A DNA stretch of 64,000 nucleotides from Bog-756 sp963727075 (GCA_963727075.1 CAVSET010000001.1:124001-188000); one strand, 5' to 3'. Shown: positions 1 to 10,133, numbered from the stretch's first letter. Numbers and translations: made by a program. The notes: a model not told the origin generated them from the sequence alone.

Positions 1-1239
1 CCGGCGTTCACGTTCGCCGCCGACACGGTCGGCGAGCTCGGCTCGCTGGAGCTGACCCCGCCCGAGCCCACCGCCACCCACGCCACCTTGGTGCTGGCCC
101 GGGCCGACAGCCGGGTGACGGCCCGACGGGTGGCCTTCGTCGACGGCCCGGCCGAGTGGACCGAGGTCAGCGGCCAACCCGAGCTGCTCGACGTCCCCCC
201 CGACATGGTCACCCTGCCCGACGCCACCATCGAGGTCATCGGCCGGTGGACCGGCCGGGCCGTCGAGGGCCCGATGAGCCAGGTCGCCTTCCACCCGATG
301 GACTCGGCGGTCGTGGCCCGCACCGACGACGGTCGCCCGATCGTCGAGCGCCCGGTATGGCTCGGGCCGCACCGCCTGTTCGGGATGGTGACCGACCCGG
401 CCGAAGGGGGCCGGCCGGTGCCGCCGACGGTGGTCTTCCTGTCGGCCGGCGCCCTCGACCACACCGGGCCTGGCCGGATGTGGGTCGAGCTGGCCCGGCA
501 GTTGGCCGCCGAGGACGTCCGGGCCATCCGGGTGGACGTCGACGGTATCGGTGAGACCTTCGGCCGTCCGGGGCTGGCCCGCCAGGTCCCCAAACCGCCC
601 GAGGCCATCGACGACGTGGTGGACCTGGCCCGGGCGCTCGACGACCCCGAGGGGCGCGACCTGGTCCTGGTGGGCCTGTCGTCGGGCGCCTACCACGCCA
701 TCGAGGCCGGGCTCCGCCTCCGGTTCTCGGGGATCGGCGCGATCAATCCGGGCCTGACCAGTTGGGTGCCCGAGGTCGAACAGGGGACCATCGACCCCCG
801 CCGGCTGGCCTATCGACCGATGCCGAGGGCCCTCCAGGCGCTGGCCGTCAAGCACCTGCGGGTGGCCACCTGGGTGTGGCGCGCCATCCTCCAGCTGTGG
901 GTCACCCGCTCGGCGACCGATGCGGTCGTGGGGGTCAGCCGGCGCGGCACGCCGGTGCTGCTCATCGCCAGCCAGGCCGACGCCGAGCAATTCGAGCCGT
1001 CCCTCTACTGGCGGGTGGTCCGGCGGCGGGAGCGCCGGCGGGGCCGGCTCGACTATGAGATCGTGCCGGGGGGTGACCATTCCCTCTACACCATGGACGG
1101 GCGGCGGGACGCCTACCCCATCCTCGAGCGGTGGCTCCGGTCGCGCTGCGCCCCTTGGGGCGGGACCGCTGATCAGATCACGTCGGGACCGCTGATCAGA
1201 TCACGTCGGCGAAGCTGCGCTCCAGCTGCTCGAAGATGA
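1..1239 (+). CDS. alpha/beta hydrolase, 5' end outside window
   Basis: The reading frame is open from base 1, so the N-terminus lies outside the window. About 120 residues of beta-rich sequence precede an alpha/beta hydrolase fold. The nucleophile elbow GLSSG is encoded near 676-690 and the likely catalytic histidine sits in GGDHSLY near 1069-1089. This resembles serine-aminopeptidase-like hydrolases that accompany polysaccharide or exosortase loci, which fits the polysaccharide exporter next door, but the substrate is unknown. The C-terminus is uncertain: the frame runs through a 23-bp tandem repeat and into the convergent exporter gene, so the true stop may have been displaced by an indel near 1150-1170. 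Confidence 0.7.
   Translation, partial: PAFTFAADTVGELGSLELTPPEPTATHATLVLARADSRVTARRVAFVDGPAEWTEVSGQPELLDVPPDMVTLPDATIEVIGRWTGRAVEGPMSQVAFHPMDSAVVARTDDGRPIVERPVWLGPHRLFGMVTDPAEGGRPVPPTVVFLSAGALDHTGPGRMWVELARQLAAEDVRAIRVDVDGIGETFGRPGLARQVPKPPEAIDDVVDLARALDDPEGRDLVLVGLSSGAYHAIEAGLRLRFSGIGAINPGLTSWVPEVEQGTIDPRRLAYRPMPRALQALAVKHLRVATWVWRAILQLWVTRSATDAVVGVSRRGTPVLLIASQADAEQFEPSLYWRVVRRRERRRGRLDYEIVPGGDHSLYTMDGRRDAYPILERWLRSRCAPWGGTADQITSGPLIRSRRRSCAPAARR
1162..1207. repeat. perfect 23-bp tandem direct repeat
   Basis: Two identical adjacent 23-bp copies lie at 1162-1184 and 1185-1207. Each contains the short palindrome CTGATCAG. The second copy encodes the last residues and stop of the ABC permease on the minus strand; the first lies just past it and at the end of the upstream hydrolase frame. 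Confidence 0.9.
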
Positions 1240-2005
1240 GCACGCCGCCCAGAAAGACGACGACCGACACCACGACGGAGAGCACGATCTGCCAGCTGGG
1301 CGGGGCGGGCTGGTGGAGGAACGACCAGCGGAACTCGTTGAGGATCCAGGTCAGCGGGTTGACGTCGTAGAAGACCTGGTAGTGCTTGGGCACGGCGTAG
1401 CCCACCGGGCTGGCGTAGAGCAGGAACTGCAGGGCGAACGGCACCACGTAGGCGATGTCGCGGTAGCGCACCTGCAGCGCGGCGGCCACCAGACCGCAGC
1501 CGCTGGCCAGCAGGATGACCAACACCGTCCAAACCGGGAAGAGCACGATGGCGGCACCCGGCCCGATCCCGTAGACGATCAACAGGACGGCCATGAACAC
1601 CACCGAGACGCAGAAGTCGGTGATGGTCGAAACCGAGGTCGACAGCGGCACCAGCATGCGGGGGAAGAACACCTTGGACACCAGGTCGCGGTTGGAGACG
1701 AGGGACGTGGCTGCCCGAGAGATGATGCCGTTGAACAGGTTCCAGGCCAGCAACCCGGCGAAGGCGAACACCACGTAGGGGACCCCGCCCGAGGACAGCT
1801 TGGCCACCTTGCCGAAGACCACGGCGAAGATCAGCGCGGTGAGGAGGGGCTGCAGGATGACCCAGACCACGCCGAGCAACGTCTGGCGGTAGCGCAGGGT
1901 GACGTCGCGGGCGCCGAACCGGTAGAGGACCTCGCGCGCCTCCCACAGCTGTTTGACCTTGGGAAGCGAGAACCGCCGTGGTGGGGTGATGACGATGGTG
2001 GCCAT
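1196..2005 (-). CDS. ABC-2 type polysaccharide export permease
   Basis: This 269-residue membrane protein is the permease half of an O-antigen/teichoic-acid type ABC exporter (Wzm/TagG class). After an N-terminal amphipathic segment (about residues 12-40, with LYRFGARDVTLRYRQ) it has about six hydrophobic segments, and the family pattern NPLTWILNEFRW is near the C-terminus. I chose the ATG at 2005 because the open frame upstream is only the antisense of the ATPase gene. The ATPase stop is five bases upstream, so the two are co-transcribed and probably act as one transporter moving lipid-linked polysaccharide across the cytoplasmic membrane. Confidence 0.9.
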   Translation of the reverse strand: MATIVITPPRRFSLPKVKQLWEAREVLYRFGARDVTLRYRQTLLGVVWVILQPLLTALIFAVVFGKVAKLSSGGVPYVVFAFAGLLAWNLFNGIISRAATSLVSNRDLVSKVFFPRMLVPLSTSVSTITDFCVSVVFMAVLLIVYGIGPGAAIVLFPVWTVLVILLASGCGLVAAALQVRYRDIAYVVPFALQFLLYASPVGYAVPKHYQVFYDVNPLTWILNEFRWSFLHQPAPPSWQIVLSVVVSVVVFLGGVLIFEQLERSFADVI

Positions 2006-2010
2006 GGGTC

Positions 2011-3258
2011 TCAGTTCTGCGAATAGTCGAAGTCGGGGAAGACGATCCCCCGGTCGGTGCCGTCGGGTGTGGTCGGGTGGGGGTACGGGGTCACCGGGAG
2101 CACCTGGAAGTGGCAGGCCTGCTCCCAGATGTCGGTGGCGTGCCCACCGGCATGGAGGAAGAGGTCCACGGTGTAGGTCCCCGGCTTCAGCCACGGCGTG
2201 CGGAGGCGCAGCCGGGCCTCGACGTCGGTCGACGGGTCGAGATAGAAGTCGGTCACCCGCGAGTCGCACTGGGCGATGAGCATGCCGTCCTCGTTGTTCA
2301 CGAAGCACGACACGTGGTACCGGCTGCCGAACCCGGCGTTGGCGGCGACGGCGAACTCCACCACCACCTCCTCGCCCGGCCGGGTGATGTCGTCGGCCAT
2401 CGAGGCCTCGGTGAACCGGAGCTCCCCGGTCCCGGGCCGGTAGGTGGCCTCACGGAGGACGGGGGCGGAGCGGACGAAGCTCCGCTTGTACTGCTCGAGC
2501 GCCTCTTCCACCGTGCCGTGGACCACGAGGTGGCCCGAGTCCAGATAGAGGGCCGAGTGGCACAGATCCGACACCGTCTGCAATTGGTGGCTGACCAGCA
2601 GCACGGTGCGTCCGTCGCGGGCCACCTCGCGCATCTTGGAGAGACACTTGGCCTGGAAGTCCGAGTCCCCGACGGCCAGCACCTCGTCGACCACCAGGAT
2701 CTCGCTGTCGAGATGGGCGGCGACGGCGAAGGCCAGCCGGATGTACATGCCGGTCGAGTACCGCTTGACCTGGGTGTCGAGGAACCGCTCGGTCCCGGCG
2801 AACGCCACGATGGCGTCGAACCGCTCCTTGATCTCCTTGCGGCGCATGCCGAGCAGCGTGCCGTTGAGGTAGACGTTCTCCCGACCGGTGAGCTCGGGGT
2901 GGAACCCGGTCCCCACCTCGAGCAGGCTCCCCACCCGGCCACCGAGCTCGATGCGTCCTGTGGTGGGGGCGGTGATCCGGTTGATGATCTTGAGCAGCGT
3001 GGACTTGCCGGCCCCATTGCGGCCGATGATCCCGACGACCTGGCCCCAGGGCACGTCGAAGGTCACGTCGTGCAGGGCGTCGAACGTCTCGATCTTCCTC
3101 CCCCGCCGGGACTCCTTCACCCGCTTGATGACCGCCTCGGCGGCCGACGTCGACTGGTCCTCCCGCCGCACGATGCGATAGGTCTTCGACAGGCCCGACA
3201 CGCGGATGGACGTGTCCTGCGACACAGAGGGTTCGCTAGACGCCAGCTGCTGGAGCAC
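2011..3258 (-). CDS. ABC exporter ATPase, Wzt-type with C-terminal carbohydrate-binding domain
   Basis: This 415-residue protein powers the adjacent permease. Walker A (GRNGAGKST), an ABC signature in the degenerate form YSTGM typical of Wzt/TagH proteins, and Walker B (LVVDEVLAVGD) lie in the first 240 residues. About 150 further residues match the Wzt C-terminal domain that recognises the glycan end. In known systems (E. coli O9a Wzt) that domain sets substrate specificity, so the exported polymer is probably modified or length-controlled. The gene is the first of the pair and starts about 50 bp past the end of lepA. Confidence 0.92.
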   Translation of the reverse strand: MLQQLASSEPSVSQDTSIRVSGLSKTYRIVRREDQSTSAAEAVIKRVKESRRGRKIETFDALHDVTFDVPWGQVVGIIGRNGAGKSTLLKIINRITAPTTGRIELGGRVGSLLEVGTGFHPELTGRENVYLNGTLLGMRRKEIKERFDAIVAFAGTERFLDTQVKRYSTGMYIRLAFAVAAHLDSEILVVDEVLAVGDSDFQAKCLSKMREVARDGRTVLLVSHQLQTVSDLCHSALYLDSGHLVVHGTVEEALEQYKRSFVRSAPVLREATYRPGTGELRFTEASMADDITRPGEEVVVEFAVAANAGFGSRYHVSCFVNNEDGMLIAQCDSRVTDFYLDPSTDVEARLRLRTPWLKPGTYTVDLFLHAGGHATDIWEQACHFQVLPVTPYPHPTTPDGTDRGIVFPDFDYSQN

Positions 3259-3307
3259 CGGTGGGACCTCGATCGGACGGAATGGCTACCTCTCCAGGAT
3301 CGACCGG

Positions 3308-5096
3308 TCAGTCGTCCAGCTTGAGCGCGGAGACGAACGCCTCCTGGGGGACCTCCACCCGCCCGATGTTCTTCATCTTCCGCTTCCCCTCCTTCTGCTT
3401 CTCGAGGAGCTTGCGCTTCCGGGTGATATCCCCGCCGTAGCACTTGGCCAGGACGTCCTTGCGTCGGGCCTTGACCGTCTCGCGGGCCAGGACCCGGCCC
3501 CCGATGGCCGCCTGGATGGGCACGTCGAACAGCTGCCGGGGGATCAGCTCGCGCGAGCTTCTCGGTCATCCGCCGGCCGTAGGACTCGGCCTCCGTCCGG
3601 TGCACGATGGTGGAGAAGGCGTCGACCGGGGTGTGGTTGATCAGCAGATCGACCTTGACCAGCTCGGCGGTGGCATAGCCGTCCGGCTCGTAGTCCAGGC
3701 TGGCGTATCCCTTGGTCCGGCTCTTCAGCTGGTCGAAGAAGTTGACCACCACCTCGGCCAACGGGATCCGGTAGACGAACTCGACCCGCTCGGGCGAGAG
3801 GTACTCCATCTTCACCATCTCGCCCCGGCGGCTCTGGCACAGGTCCATGACCGTCCCGGTGTACTCGGCCGGCGAGAGGATGGTGGCCCGCAGCATGGGC
3901 TCATCGACCCGTTCGAGCTGGCTGGGCTCGGGCAGCTCGCTCGGGTTGTCCACGTCGACCTCGGTGCCGTTGGCCAGAAAGGCCCGGTAGGCCACCGAGG
4001 GTGCGGTGGCGATCAGCGAGAGGTCGAACTCGCGCTCGAGCCGCTCGCGGACGATCTCCATGTGGAGCAGGCCGAGGAACCCGCAGCGGAACCCGAACCC
4101 GAGGGCCCGGGACGACTCCGGCTCATAGGTGAAGCTGGCATCGTTCAGACGCAGCTTCTCGAGGGCGTCCCGCAGGGCGGGCAGCTCGTCACCGTCGATG
4201 GGGAAGAGGCCGCAGAAGACCATGGGCTTGGGATCGCGGTACCCGGCCAGAGGCGAGCTGGCCGGGTGGCGGGCGGTGGTCACCGTCTCGCCGGACCGGG
4301 CCCCGCCCACGTCCTTGATGCCGGCGATCAGGTAGCCCACCTCGCCGGGCCCCAGCGCGTCCACCGGCACGGTCGCCGGGGAGCGGACGCCGATCTCCTC
4401 GACGTCGTGGTTGGTGGCGGCGTGCATGAAGGTGAGCCGGTCGGTGGCGGCCAGGGTGCCCTCCATCACCCGAAGCGAGCTCACCACGCCGCGGTACTGG
4501 TCGTAGGCCGAGTCGAAGATGAGCGCCTGCAGCGGGGCGGCCGGATCCCCGGAAGGGGCCGGGATCCGTTCCACGATGGCGTCGAGCAGCTCGGGGACCC
4601 CCTCACCCGTCTTGGCCGAGATGCGCAGGATCCCGGCGGCGGGGATGCCGAGCACCTGCTCGATCTCGGCCGCGCACCGCTCGGGGTCGGCGGCCGGCAG
4701 GTCGATCTTGTTGAGGACGGCCACGATCTCGAGGTCGTGCTCGAGCGCCTGGTAGCAGTTGGCCAAGGTCTGGGCCTGGATGCCCTGTGAGGCGTCGACC
4801 AGGAGGACGGCCCCCTCGCAGGCGGCCAGCGAGCGGCTGACCTCGTAGCCGAAGTCGACGTGCCCCGGGGTGTCGATGAGGTGGAGGGTGTGGCCGCTCC
4901 AGGGCACGCGGACGTTCTGGGCCTTGATGGTGATGCCCCGCTCCCGCTCGATGTCCATGGAGTCGAGGAATTGCTCGCGCATCTGGCGCGGGTCCACCGC
5001 CCCGGTCAGCTCCAGGATGCGATCGGACAGGGTGGACTTGCCATGGTCGACATGGCTGATGATGGAGAAATTCCGGATCTGTTCGACGGGGAGCAC
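3308..5096 (-). CDS. lepA: elongation factor 4 (LepA), one frame break
   Basis: This ribosome-dependent GTPase back-translocates or remodels stalled ribosomes. The G motifs HVDHGKST, DTPGHVDFGYE and NKIDLP are all present, followed by the EF-G-like domains and the LepA-specific C-terminus (KARRKDVLAKCYGGDITRKRKLL). I chose the GTG at 5096, giving MLPVEQIRNFSII. The frame breaks once near 3548-3552, just after YGRRMTEKL, where one extra base displaces the frame; the last 71 residues continue in another frame. The total length (1789 nt) is a multiple of three plus one. All motifs on both sides are intact, so a sequencing insertion is more likely than a real pseudogene. Confidence 0.93.
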
Positions 5097-5275
5097 GGGG
5101 AAGCCAGCGTACCCAAGGCGGTCCGGTGCTCCTCCCGGGGCACCCGGGGCGGGCCGGGCAGGCGGTGCTGCTATCCTGCACTGTCTCCGGAAGCGACCCG
5201 ACGGCACCCGGAGCCACCATCTTCGGGCGGGCCGGCAGGTCCCGCGCCCGACGCCCCGACAACGACGAGGACCCC

Positions 5276-5545
5276 GTGGCCAACATCAAGAGCCAGATCA
5301 AGCGCAATCGACAGACCCTGAAGCGGCAGGCTCGCAACAAGGCGGTGCGCTCCGAGCTGCGGACCCGCACCAAGCGGGCCATCGCCGCCGCCGAGGCCGG
5401 TGCCGAGGACAGCGAGGAGGCGCTCCGGCTGGCGGTCAAGCGCATCGACAAGGCCGGCTCCAAGGGCGTCATCCACAAGAACCAGGCGGCCAACCGCAAG
5501 GCCCGGTTGATGAGGAGAGCAGCCGCACTGTCCGCCGACGACTGA
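5276..5545 (+). CDS. rpsT: 30S ribosomal protein S20
   Basis: This 89-residue basic protein matches S20 throughout: MANIKSQIKRN at the start, a central RTRTKRAI helix and the KGVIHKNQAANRKARL motif at the end. It binds 16S rRNA early in 30S assembly. I chose the GTG at 5276 because it gives the canonical N-terminus; the open frame extends further upstream without homology. It is divergent from lepA, so the 180 bp between them must hold promoters for both. Confidence 0.96.
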   Translation: MANIKSQIKRNRQTLKRQARNKAVRSELRTRTKRAIAAAEAGAEDSEEALRLAVKRIDKAGSKGVIHKNQAANRKARLMRRAAALSADD

Positions 5546-5592
5546 CCCCGGGACCGGATCAGGTCGGACCGACGACCGACCGCCTCGTCAGG

Positions 5593-6901
5593 TCAGGTGG
5601 GTGGGTAGAAGTAGGGCTGGTCGCAGCGGTAGCCGTGAGCCGAGCCGTCGACCGGCGGATCATCCAGGCGCTGGATCTGCCCGTTGACGAAGTGGGCGAT
5701 GATGTAGCAATTGGTGGAGGCCTTCTTGGCCGGGTTGGCCGTCCCGACCAGGTACCCGCCCGAGAACGACGTGATGTTGCGCAGCGCCTGCAGCACCGAT
5801 CCCCGGCTCGGGTTCGGGCCGGCCGCCTGCAACGCCTGGACGAACAGCTCGGCGTTGATCCACCCGTAGAACGAGTAGAGGTCGGCCTTGAAGCCGGGCT
5901 GCGCCTTCTGGATCCAGGTGAGGAAGGTGTTCACCGCCGGAAGGTCGGCGGCGTCCTCGCCCAGGTAGAGCGCGGCATTCTGCTCGAGGAAGGAACCGTT
6001 GATGTTGGCGGCCCCGCCCGGACGAGTCCACCAGGGCCTCGCTGTAGGTGGATGCGCCGAGGACCACGACGGGATGGAAGTCCTGCTGATTGAGGGCCTT
6101 GATCACCGCGCCGGCGTAGTTCTGGGGCATCTGCTCGATGAAGAGGATCTTGACCCCGGCGTTCCTCATGGCGATCACGTTCTGGTTGAAGTCCTGTTGG
6201 GTGACGTCGAACGTCTGGTCGTAGACGAGCTGGTAGCCGAGGTGGTTCATGGCCGCCTTCTCGCCGTTGAACAAGGTGGGAGCGGGCTGGATGTCGGCGA
6301 CGAGCGCCCCGGCGTGGGTGATGTCGGTCGGGTACTTGCTCTTGAAATAGGCCAGCGGGCCGAGCTGCCAGCCACCGGAGGACGGGGCGGGGCTGAAGCT
6401 GTTGGGCAGCTGGGTGGTGGACGGGGCCAAGGTGGGGGAGACGTTGGGGACCCCCGGGTTGGCCGCGAGCACCGTGCCGCCGAAGCTGTCCTGGAGCGAG
6501 AAGCTCCCGACCATGGCGAAGTCCTTGCCGATGCCGGCCTGGGTCAGCTGCTTGTTGGTGGCTCCCGAATTGCCGTCGTCATTGGGGTCGACCTGGATCT
6601 TGCGGCCGTTGACCCCGCCTTGGGAGTTCACGTAGTCGGCGTAGGCCTGGACGCCGACCGCCGACTTGAAGATGGTCTGCCAGGAGACGGTACCGACCGA
6701 CACCGATGTCGGGGTGATGCCCGTGTGGTCGCTGAAGGCCGACGGCGGGATGGTCGACTTGGTCGACGACACGTTGGCGGTGGGCGATGCCTTGGTGGAC
6801 GAGCAGGCGGCGAGTGATGCAGCCACCACCACCGCGCTCAGGACGGCGGCGATCGGCGCCGTCCGGCGGGACGATGTCCGTTCCTCGGTGGTGCAGCGCA
6901 T
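5593..6901 (-). CDS. ABC transporter substrate-binding lipoprotein (branched-chain amino acid type), one frame break
   Basis: The N-terminus is a lipoprotein signal: positive residues, a hydrophobic stretch and a lipobox SLAAC with the lipidated cysteine at residue 33. The rest matches the periplasmic-binding type 1 fold used by LivJ-like proteins (Peripla_BP_6), with GVQAYADYVNSQGGVNGRKI typical of the family. The frame breaks near 6012-6020 after ALVDSSG, and the last part (AVNTFLTWIQKAQPGF onward) continues in another frame; the total is a multiple of three plus one, consistent with one inserted base. No permease or ATPase is next to it. It is the last gene of a leftward run of lipid-type catabolic genes, so an organic-acid or amide-like ligand is possible. 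Confidence 0.85.
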
Positions 6902-6980
6902 CAGATGTCTCCCCCTTTGTCAGGCCAACTGCCACAGTCCGGTGCTGCTGCCCTCTCCGGCGGTCCTCGCCGGTACGACT

Positions 6981-7691
6981 CTAGAGAATGTCCGATCCCC
7001 CCGCTCGGGAGCCGCCGTCCCGCCGGTGCATGGCCTCGATCCGTGAGCGGTCCAAGGTGGCGAACTCGCCCGTGGCCTCGACCGTGACCACCTCTCCTTG
7101 ACGCAACACTCCCCGACTGTGGATGCGCCGGTCGGTGCGCTCGGTCACCCACGACTCGAACACGACGGGCCGGTCGATCAGGGTGGGCTTGAGGTAGCGC
7201 AGGGAAAGGTTGACCGTCGGCCCGGCGGCGCCGGCCACGATGTTGGCCGCGGTCAGCATGATGTCGAACGCGCCGGCGATGACCGCACCGTGCACGCAGC
7301 CGGGCGCGCCCTCGTAGGGAGCGGTGAACGACGCCGTGCCGACCGCCTTCGGAGGGTCGAACACGATGGTCACGGGCAGAGCCATCGGATTGCACGAGCC
7401 GATGACGACGTCGAAGGGCATGGCGGCGGCCAAGGTGGCCGCCTCGCCGGGAGGGACCGACCGGTCGGCGTACCGGGCCACCGGTACCTCCCCGGCCACC
7501 GGTACGTGTGGCTCGAGCTCTCCGACCAGGTCCTCCATGCGACGGGCGGCATCGGCCAGCACCCCGGGCGGGGCCGCCGCCGTCACGGTGAGCGCCATCA
7601 GCCGCCGGACCGCCTCGGCCAGCTCCTCGCGCCCGCCGCCGCTCCAGGGGCGACCCGGGGGACCCACCGGTTCGGCCGGGTACTCACTCAT
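6981..7691 (-). CDS. hotdog-fold thioesterase (PaaI-like)
   Basis: This roughly 236-residue protein has the hotdog thioesterase core in its second half. The motif GCVHGAVIAGAFDIML corresponds to the HGG helix region of PaaI/4HBT enzymes, followed by LSLRYLKPTLIDRPVVFESWV. These enzymes hydrolyse acyl-CoA thioesters. I chose the ATG at 7691 over the GTG at 7697; both overlap the end of the upstream oxidoreductase (stop at 7684), so translation is coupled. Its position behind an enoyl-CoA hydratase fits removal of CoA from pathway intermediates. Confidence 0.85.
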   Translation of the reverse strand: MSEYPAEPVGPPGRPWSGGGREELAEAVRRLMALTVTAAAPPGVLADAARRMEDLVGELEPHVPVAGEVPVARYADRSVPPGEAATLAAAMPFDVVIGSCNPMALPVTIVFDPPKAVGTASFTAPYEGAPGCVHGAVIAGAFDIMLTAANIVAGAAGPTVNLSLRYLKPTLIDRPVVFESWVTERTDRRIHSRGVLRQGEVVTVEATGEFATLDRSRIEAMHRRDGGSRAGGSDIL

Positions 7692-8541
7692 CGTCACCCC
7701 CGAACCGTCGGAGGTAGGCGACGTGGCCGTCGAGGTCGGCGAGCATCTGGTCGCGGCTGCCGGCGGGCACCCGGAGGACCACCTCGCCGATCCCCTGGCT
7801 CCGGAGGTGGGCGAGCTTGTGGTCGTTCGGCACCGTCCCGAAGGGCACCACCCGGATCTCCTGCGGGTCGCGCCCGCGCTCCTCGACGGCCCGGCGGAGG
7901 CGCGGGAGCGCGTCCGCCAGGCCCGACCCCCCGATGGGCATCCACCCGTCGGCGTACTCGGCCACGGCGGCGAAGACCGCAGGAGTCGCTCCCCCTCCGA
8001 CCAGCGTGGTGACCCGCGGTTGCTGCACCGGCTTCGGCCAGCTCCAACAGGGATCGAGCGAGACGTGGCGACCGTGGAACTCCGCCTGGTCGTCGGACCA
8101 CAGCGATTGCATGCACAGCACGTGCTCGCGGGCCACGTCGCGCCGCGACTCGAAGGGCACGCCGTGATCGGCCGCCTCGGCCCGGTTCCAGCCGAAGCCG
8201 ATGCCGAGGACCACCCGGCCCCGGCTCAGATGGTCGAGGGTGGCCACCTGCTTGGCCAGGACCACCGGATCGTGCTGGGCAACGAGGACCACCCCGGTGC
8301 CGAGGGGGATCCGTTCGGTCACCGATGCCGCGGTGGCCAACGCGACCAAGGGGTCGAGGCTGCGCCGGTAGTCCTCGAGGCGGACCCCTTCGACCAGCGC
8401 GGGCGGGATGTCGGCCCGCACCGGCAGGTGGGTGTGCTCGGGCACGAAGAGCGAGTCGAAGCCGCGTTCTTCGGCCGCCCGAGCCAGGGCGGCCGGGGTC
8501 AAGGTCTCGTCGGTGAGGAAGGCAGTGATCCCGAGACGCAC
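7684..8541 (-). CDS. LLM class oxidoreductase, probably F420-dependent
   Basis: This 285-residue protein has the luciferase-like TIM-barrel signature: MRLGITAFLTDE at the start, ERGFDSLFVPEHTHLP, LGTGVVLVAQHDPVVLAKQVATLDHLSRGRVVLGIGFGWN. Actinobacterial members of this size (TIGR03619 type) mostly use cofactor F420. The substrate cannot be read from sequence. It lies five bases after the hydratase gene and overlaps the thioesterase gene, inside one operon. Confidence 0.87.
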   Translation of the reverse strand: MRLGITAFLTDETLTPAALARAAEERGFDSLFVPEHTHLPVRADIPPALVEGVRLEDYRRSLDPLVALATAASVTERIPLGTGVVLVAQHDPVVLAKQVATLDHLSRGRVVLGIGFGWNRAEAADHGVPFESRRDVAREHVLCMQSLWSDDQAEFHGRHVSLDPCWSWPKPVQQPRVTTLVGGGATPAVFAAVAEYADGWMPIGGSGLADALPRLRRAVEERGRDPQEIRVVPFGTVPNDHKLAHLRSQGIGEVVLRVPAGSRDQMLADLDGHVAYLRRFGGDDE

Positions 8542-8545
8542 GGCG

Positions 8546-9309
8546 TCAGGAGCCGAGACCGGCGGTGAGCTGCGAGCCGGGGTTGGTGCCGGGGTCGGCG
8601 AAGAGGGCGGCGAAGGCGGCCTCTTCCCGGGCCCGGGCGGCTTCGATGCCCGGCCGGCGGGCCGCCATCATCAGCCGCTTGATCTGGCGGGTGGCGTGGG
8701 GCGCGAACGCGGCGATGCGGCGGGCCAGGATCAGTGTCTCCTCGAGGACCGTCCCTTCCGGGCACACCCGGAAGGCCAGACCGGCGGCGACCGCCTCGGA
8801 GGCGTCGATCCATTCCGAGGCCATGAGGAGACCCGCCGCCCGTTGCCAGCCCATGCGCTGGGGCAGCAGGTAGCTGCTGGCCGCCTCGGGGGGTACGCCG
8901 AGCTCGGCGAAGGGGGTGCGCAACCGGGTGCCCGCCTCGATGAGCACGAGGTCCACGTGGCCGAGCAGGGTGCAGCCGAGCCCGACCCCGACCCCGTGGA
9001 CGGCGGCGAGCAACGGCTTGTCGAAGGAGACCACCGCGTCGAGGAGGGCGGGGAACCCGAGGGCGGGCGGCGCGCTCCCCTCCCGGTGGCGATGGCGGCC
9101 ATCTCGTGGAGGTCCTGGCCCGAGGTGAAGGCCCGACCCCGGCCGGTGAGCACCACGGTCCGGACCTCGTCGTCGTCGAGGGCGGCGACCAGCGCGCCGG
9201 TGACCGCCTGGTACATGGCGGCGTCGAAGGCGTTGAGCACCTCGGGCCGGTCGAAGGCCACCAACCTCACGCCCGCGTCGTCCTCGACCTCGACGCGATG
9301 CCCGCTCAC
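8546..9309 (-). CDS. enoyl-CoA hydratase/isomerase family, one frame break
   Basis: Crotonase-fold enzyme, about 254 residues. The first part has the FDRPEVLNAFDAAMY and VVLTGRGRAFTSGQDL motifs; the second has LLAAVHGVGVGLGCTLLGHVDLVL (oxyanion-hole region) and ends IKRLMMAARRPGIEAARAREEAAFAALF. The frame breaks near 9080-9095 in a G/C-rich run, and the total (764 nt) is a multiple of three minus one, so a one-base deletion is the simplest explanation. The GTG start at 9309 overlaps the stop of the upstream SDR gene. Confidence 0.85.
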
Positions 9310-10133
9310 GCCCGGAACACCTGACCGCCGTCCACGTTGACGATGTGGCCGGTGACCCAGGCGGCCTGGTCGGACAACAGGAACTGGCACATGCCGACCA
9401 GGTCCGAGGGCTCGCCCATTCGCTTGAGGGCGAGCGAGGCCACGATCGGCTCGAGGAGGGCCTCGGGGACCACCGTCCTCGAGGCCTCGGTGTCGATGGG
9501 CCCCGGGGCGATGGCGTTGACCCGGATGTGGTCGCCACCCAGCTCGTGGGCCAGCTGTTGGGTGAGCGAGTTGACCCCGGCCTTGGCCAGCCCGTAGAAG
9601 CCGGAGTAGAGGTGGGCGGCGGTCGAGGACTGGTTCACGACGGCCCCACCCCCGCGCGCCTTCATGGCCGGGTAGCAGGCCCGGACGCAGTTGAGGGCGC
9701 CGAGCAGGTTGACCGCCAGGAAGCGGTTGAGGTACTCCCAGTCGACGGTGAGCAACAGGTCGAGCCGCATGGTCCCGAAGATGGCCGCGTTGTTGACCAG
9801 GTAGTCGATGGCCCCGAACCGGTCGACAGCCAGCTCGGCCATGGCCCGGGCGGAACCGGGGTCGGCCACGTCGACCCGGACCGACTCGGCGCGACCGCCC
9901 GACGATCGGATCCCGGCCGCCACCACGTCGGCGTTGTCCTCGGCGATGTCGGCCACCACCACCGACGCGCCGGCGGCGGAGAGCGCTTCGGCATAGGCCT
10001 GGCCGATCCCGCCGCCCGATCCGGTCACGATGGCCACCCGGCCACTGAAGTCGAAGCGGACCATGGGGGCGGCGCCACCCGCCGCCTCCACCTCCGGCCC
10101 GATGGGTGGCCCGGCCGGCGGGCCCGGGCTCAT
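9306..10133 (-). CDS. short-chain dehydrogenase/reductase
   Basis: Classical SDR: cofactor motif TGSGGGIGQAYA, NNAA, and a catalytic Ser...Tyr-x-x-x-Lys triad with YGLAKAG as the YxxxK box. It ends NVDGGQVFRA, typical of 3-hydroxyacyl/keto-ester SDRs. I chose the ATG at 10133 because its ATGA overlaps the stop of the upstream gene; an internal ATG at about 10064 would give the more usual N-terminus MVRFDFSGRVAIVTG. It is likely a hydroxyacyl-CoA or steroid-alcohol dehydrogenase, given the hydratase behind it. Confidence 0.9.
   Translation of the reverse strand: MSPGPPAGPPIGPEVEAAGGAAPMVRFDFSGRVAIVTGSGGGIGQAYAEALSAAGASVVVADIAEDNADVVAAGIRSSGGRAESVRVDVADPGSARAMAELAVDRFGAIDYLVNNAAIFGTMRLDLLLTVDWEYLNRFLAVNLLGALNCVRACYPAMKARGGGAVVNQSSTAAHLYSGFYGLAKAGVNSLTQQLAHELGGDHIRVNAIAPGPIDTEASRTVVPEALLEPIVASLALKRMGEPSDLVGMCQFLLSDQAAWVTGHIVNVDGGQVFRA

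Noticed and set aside
2077..3324. 415-codon plus-strand frame opposite the Wzt-type ATPase
   Set aside because: Mirror frame of a gene with intact Walker motifs; no ribosome-binding site or homology.
3444..4790. 448-codon plus-strand frame opposite lepA
   Set aside because: Antisense shadow of lepA.
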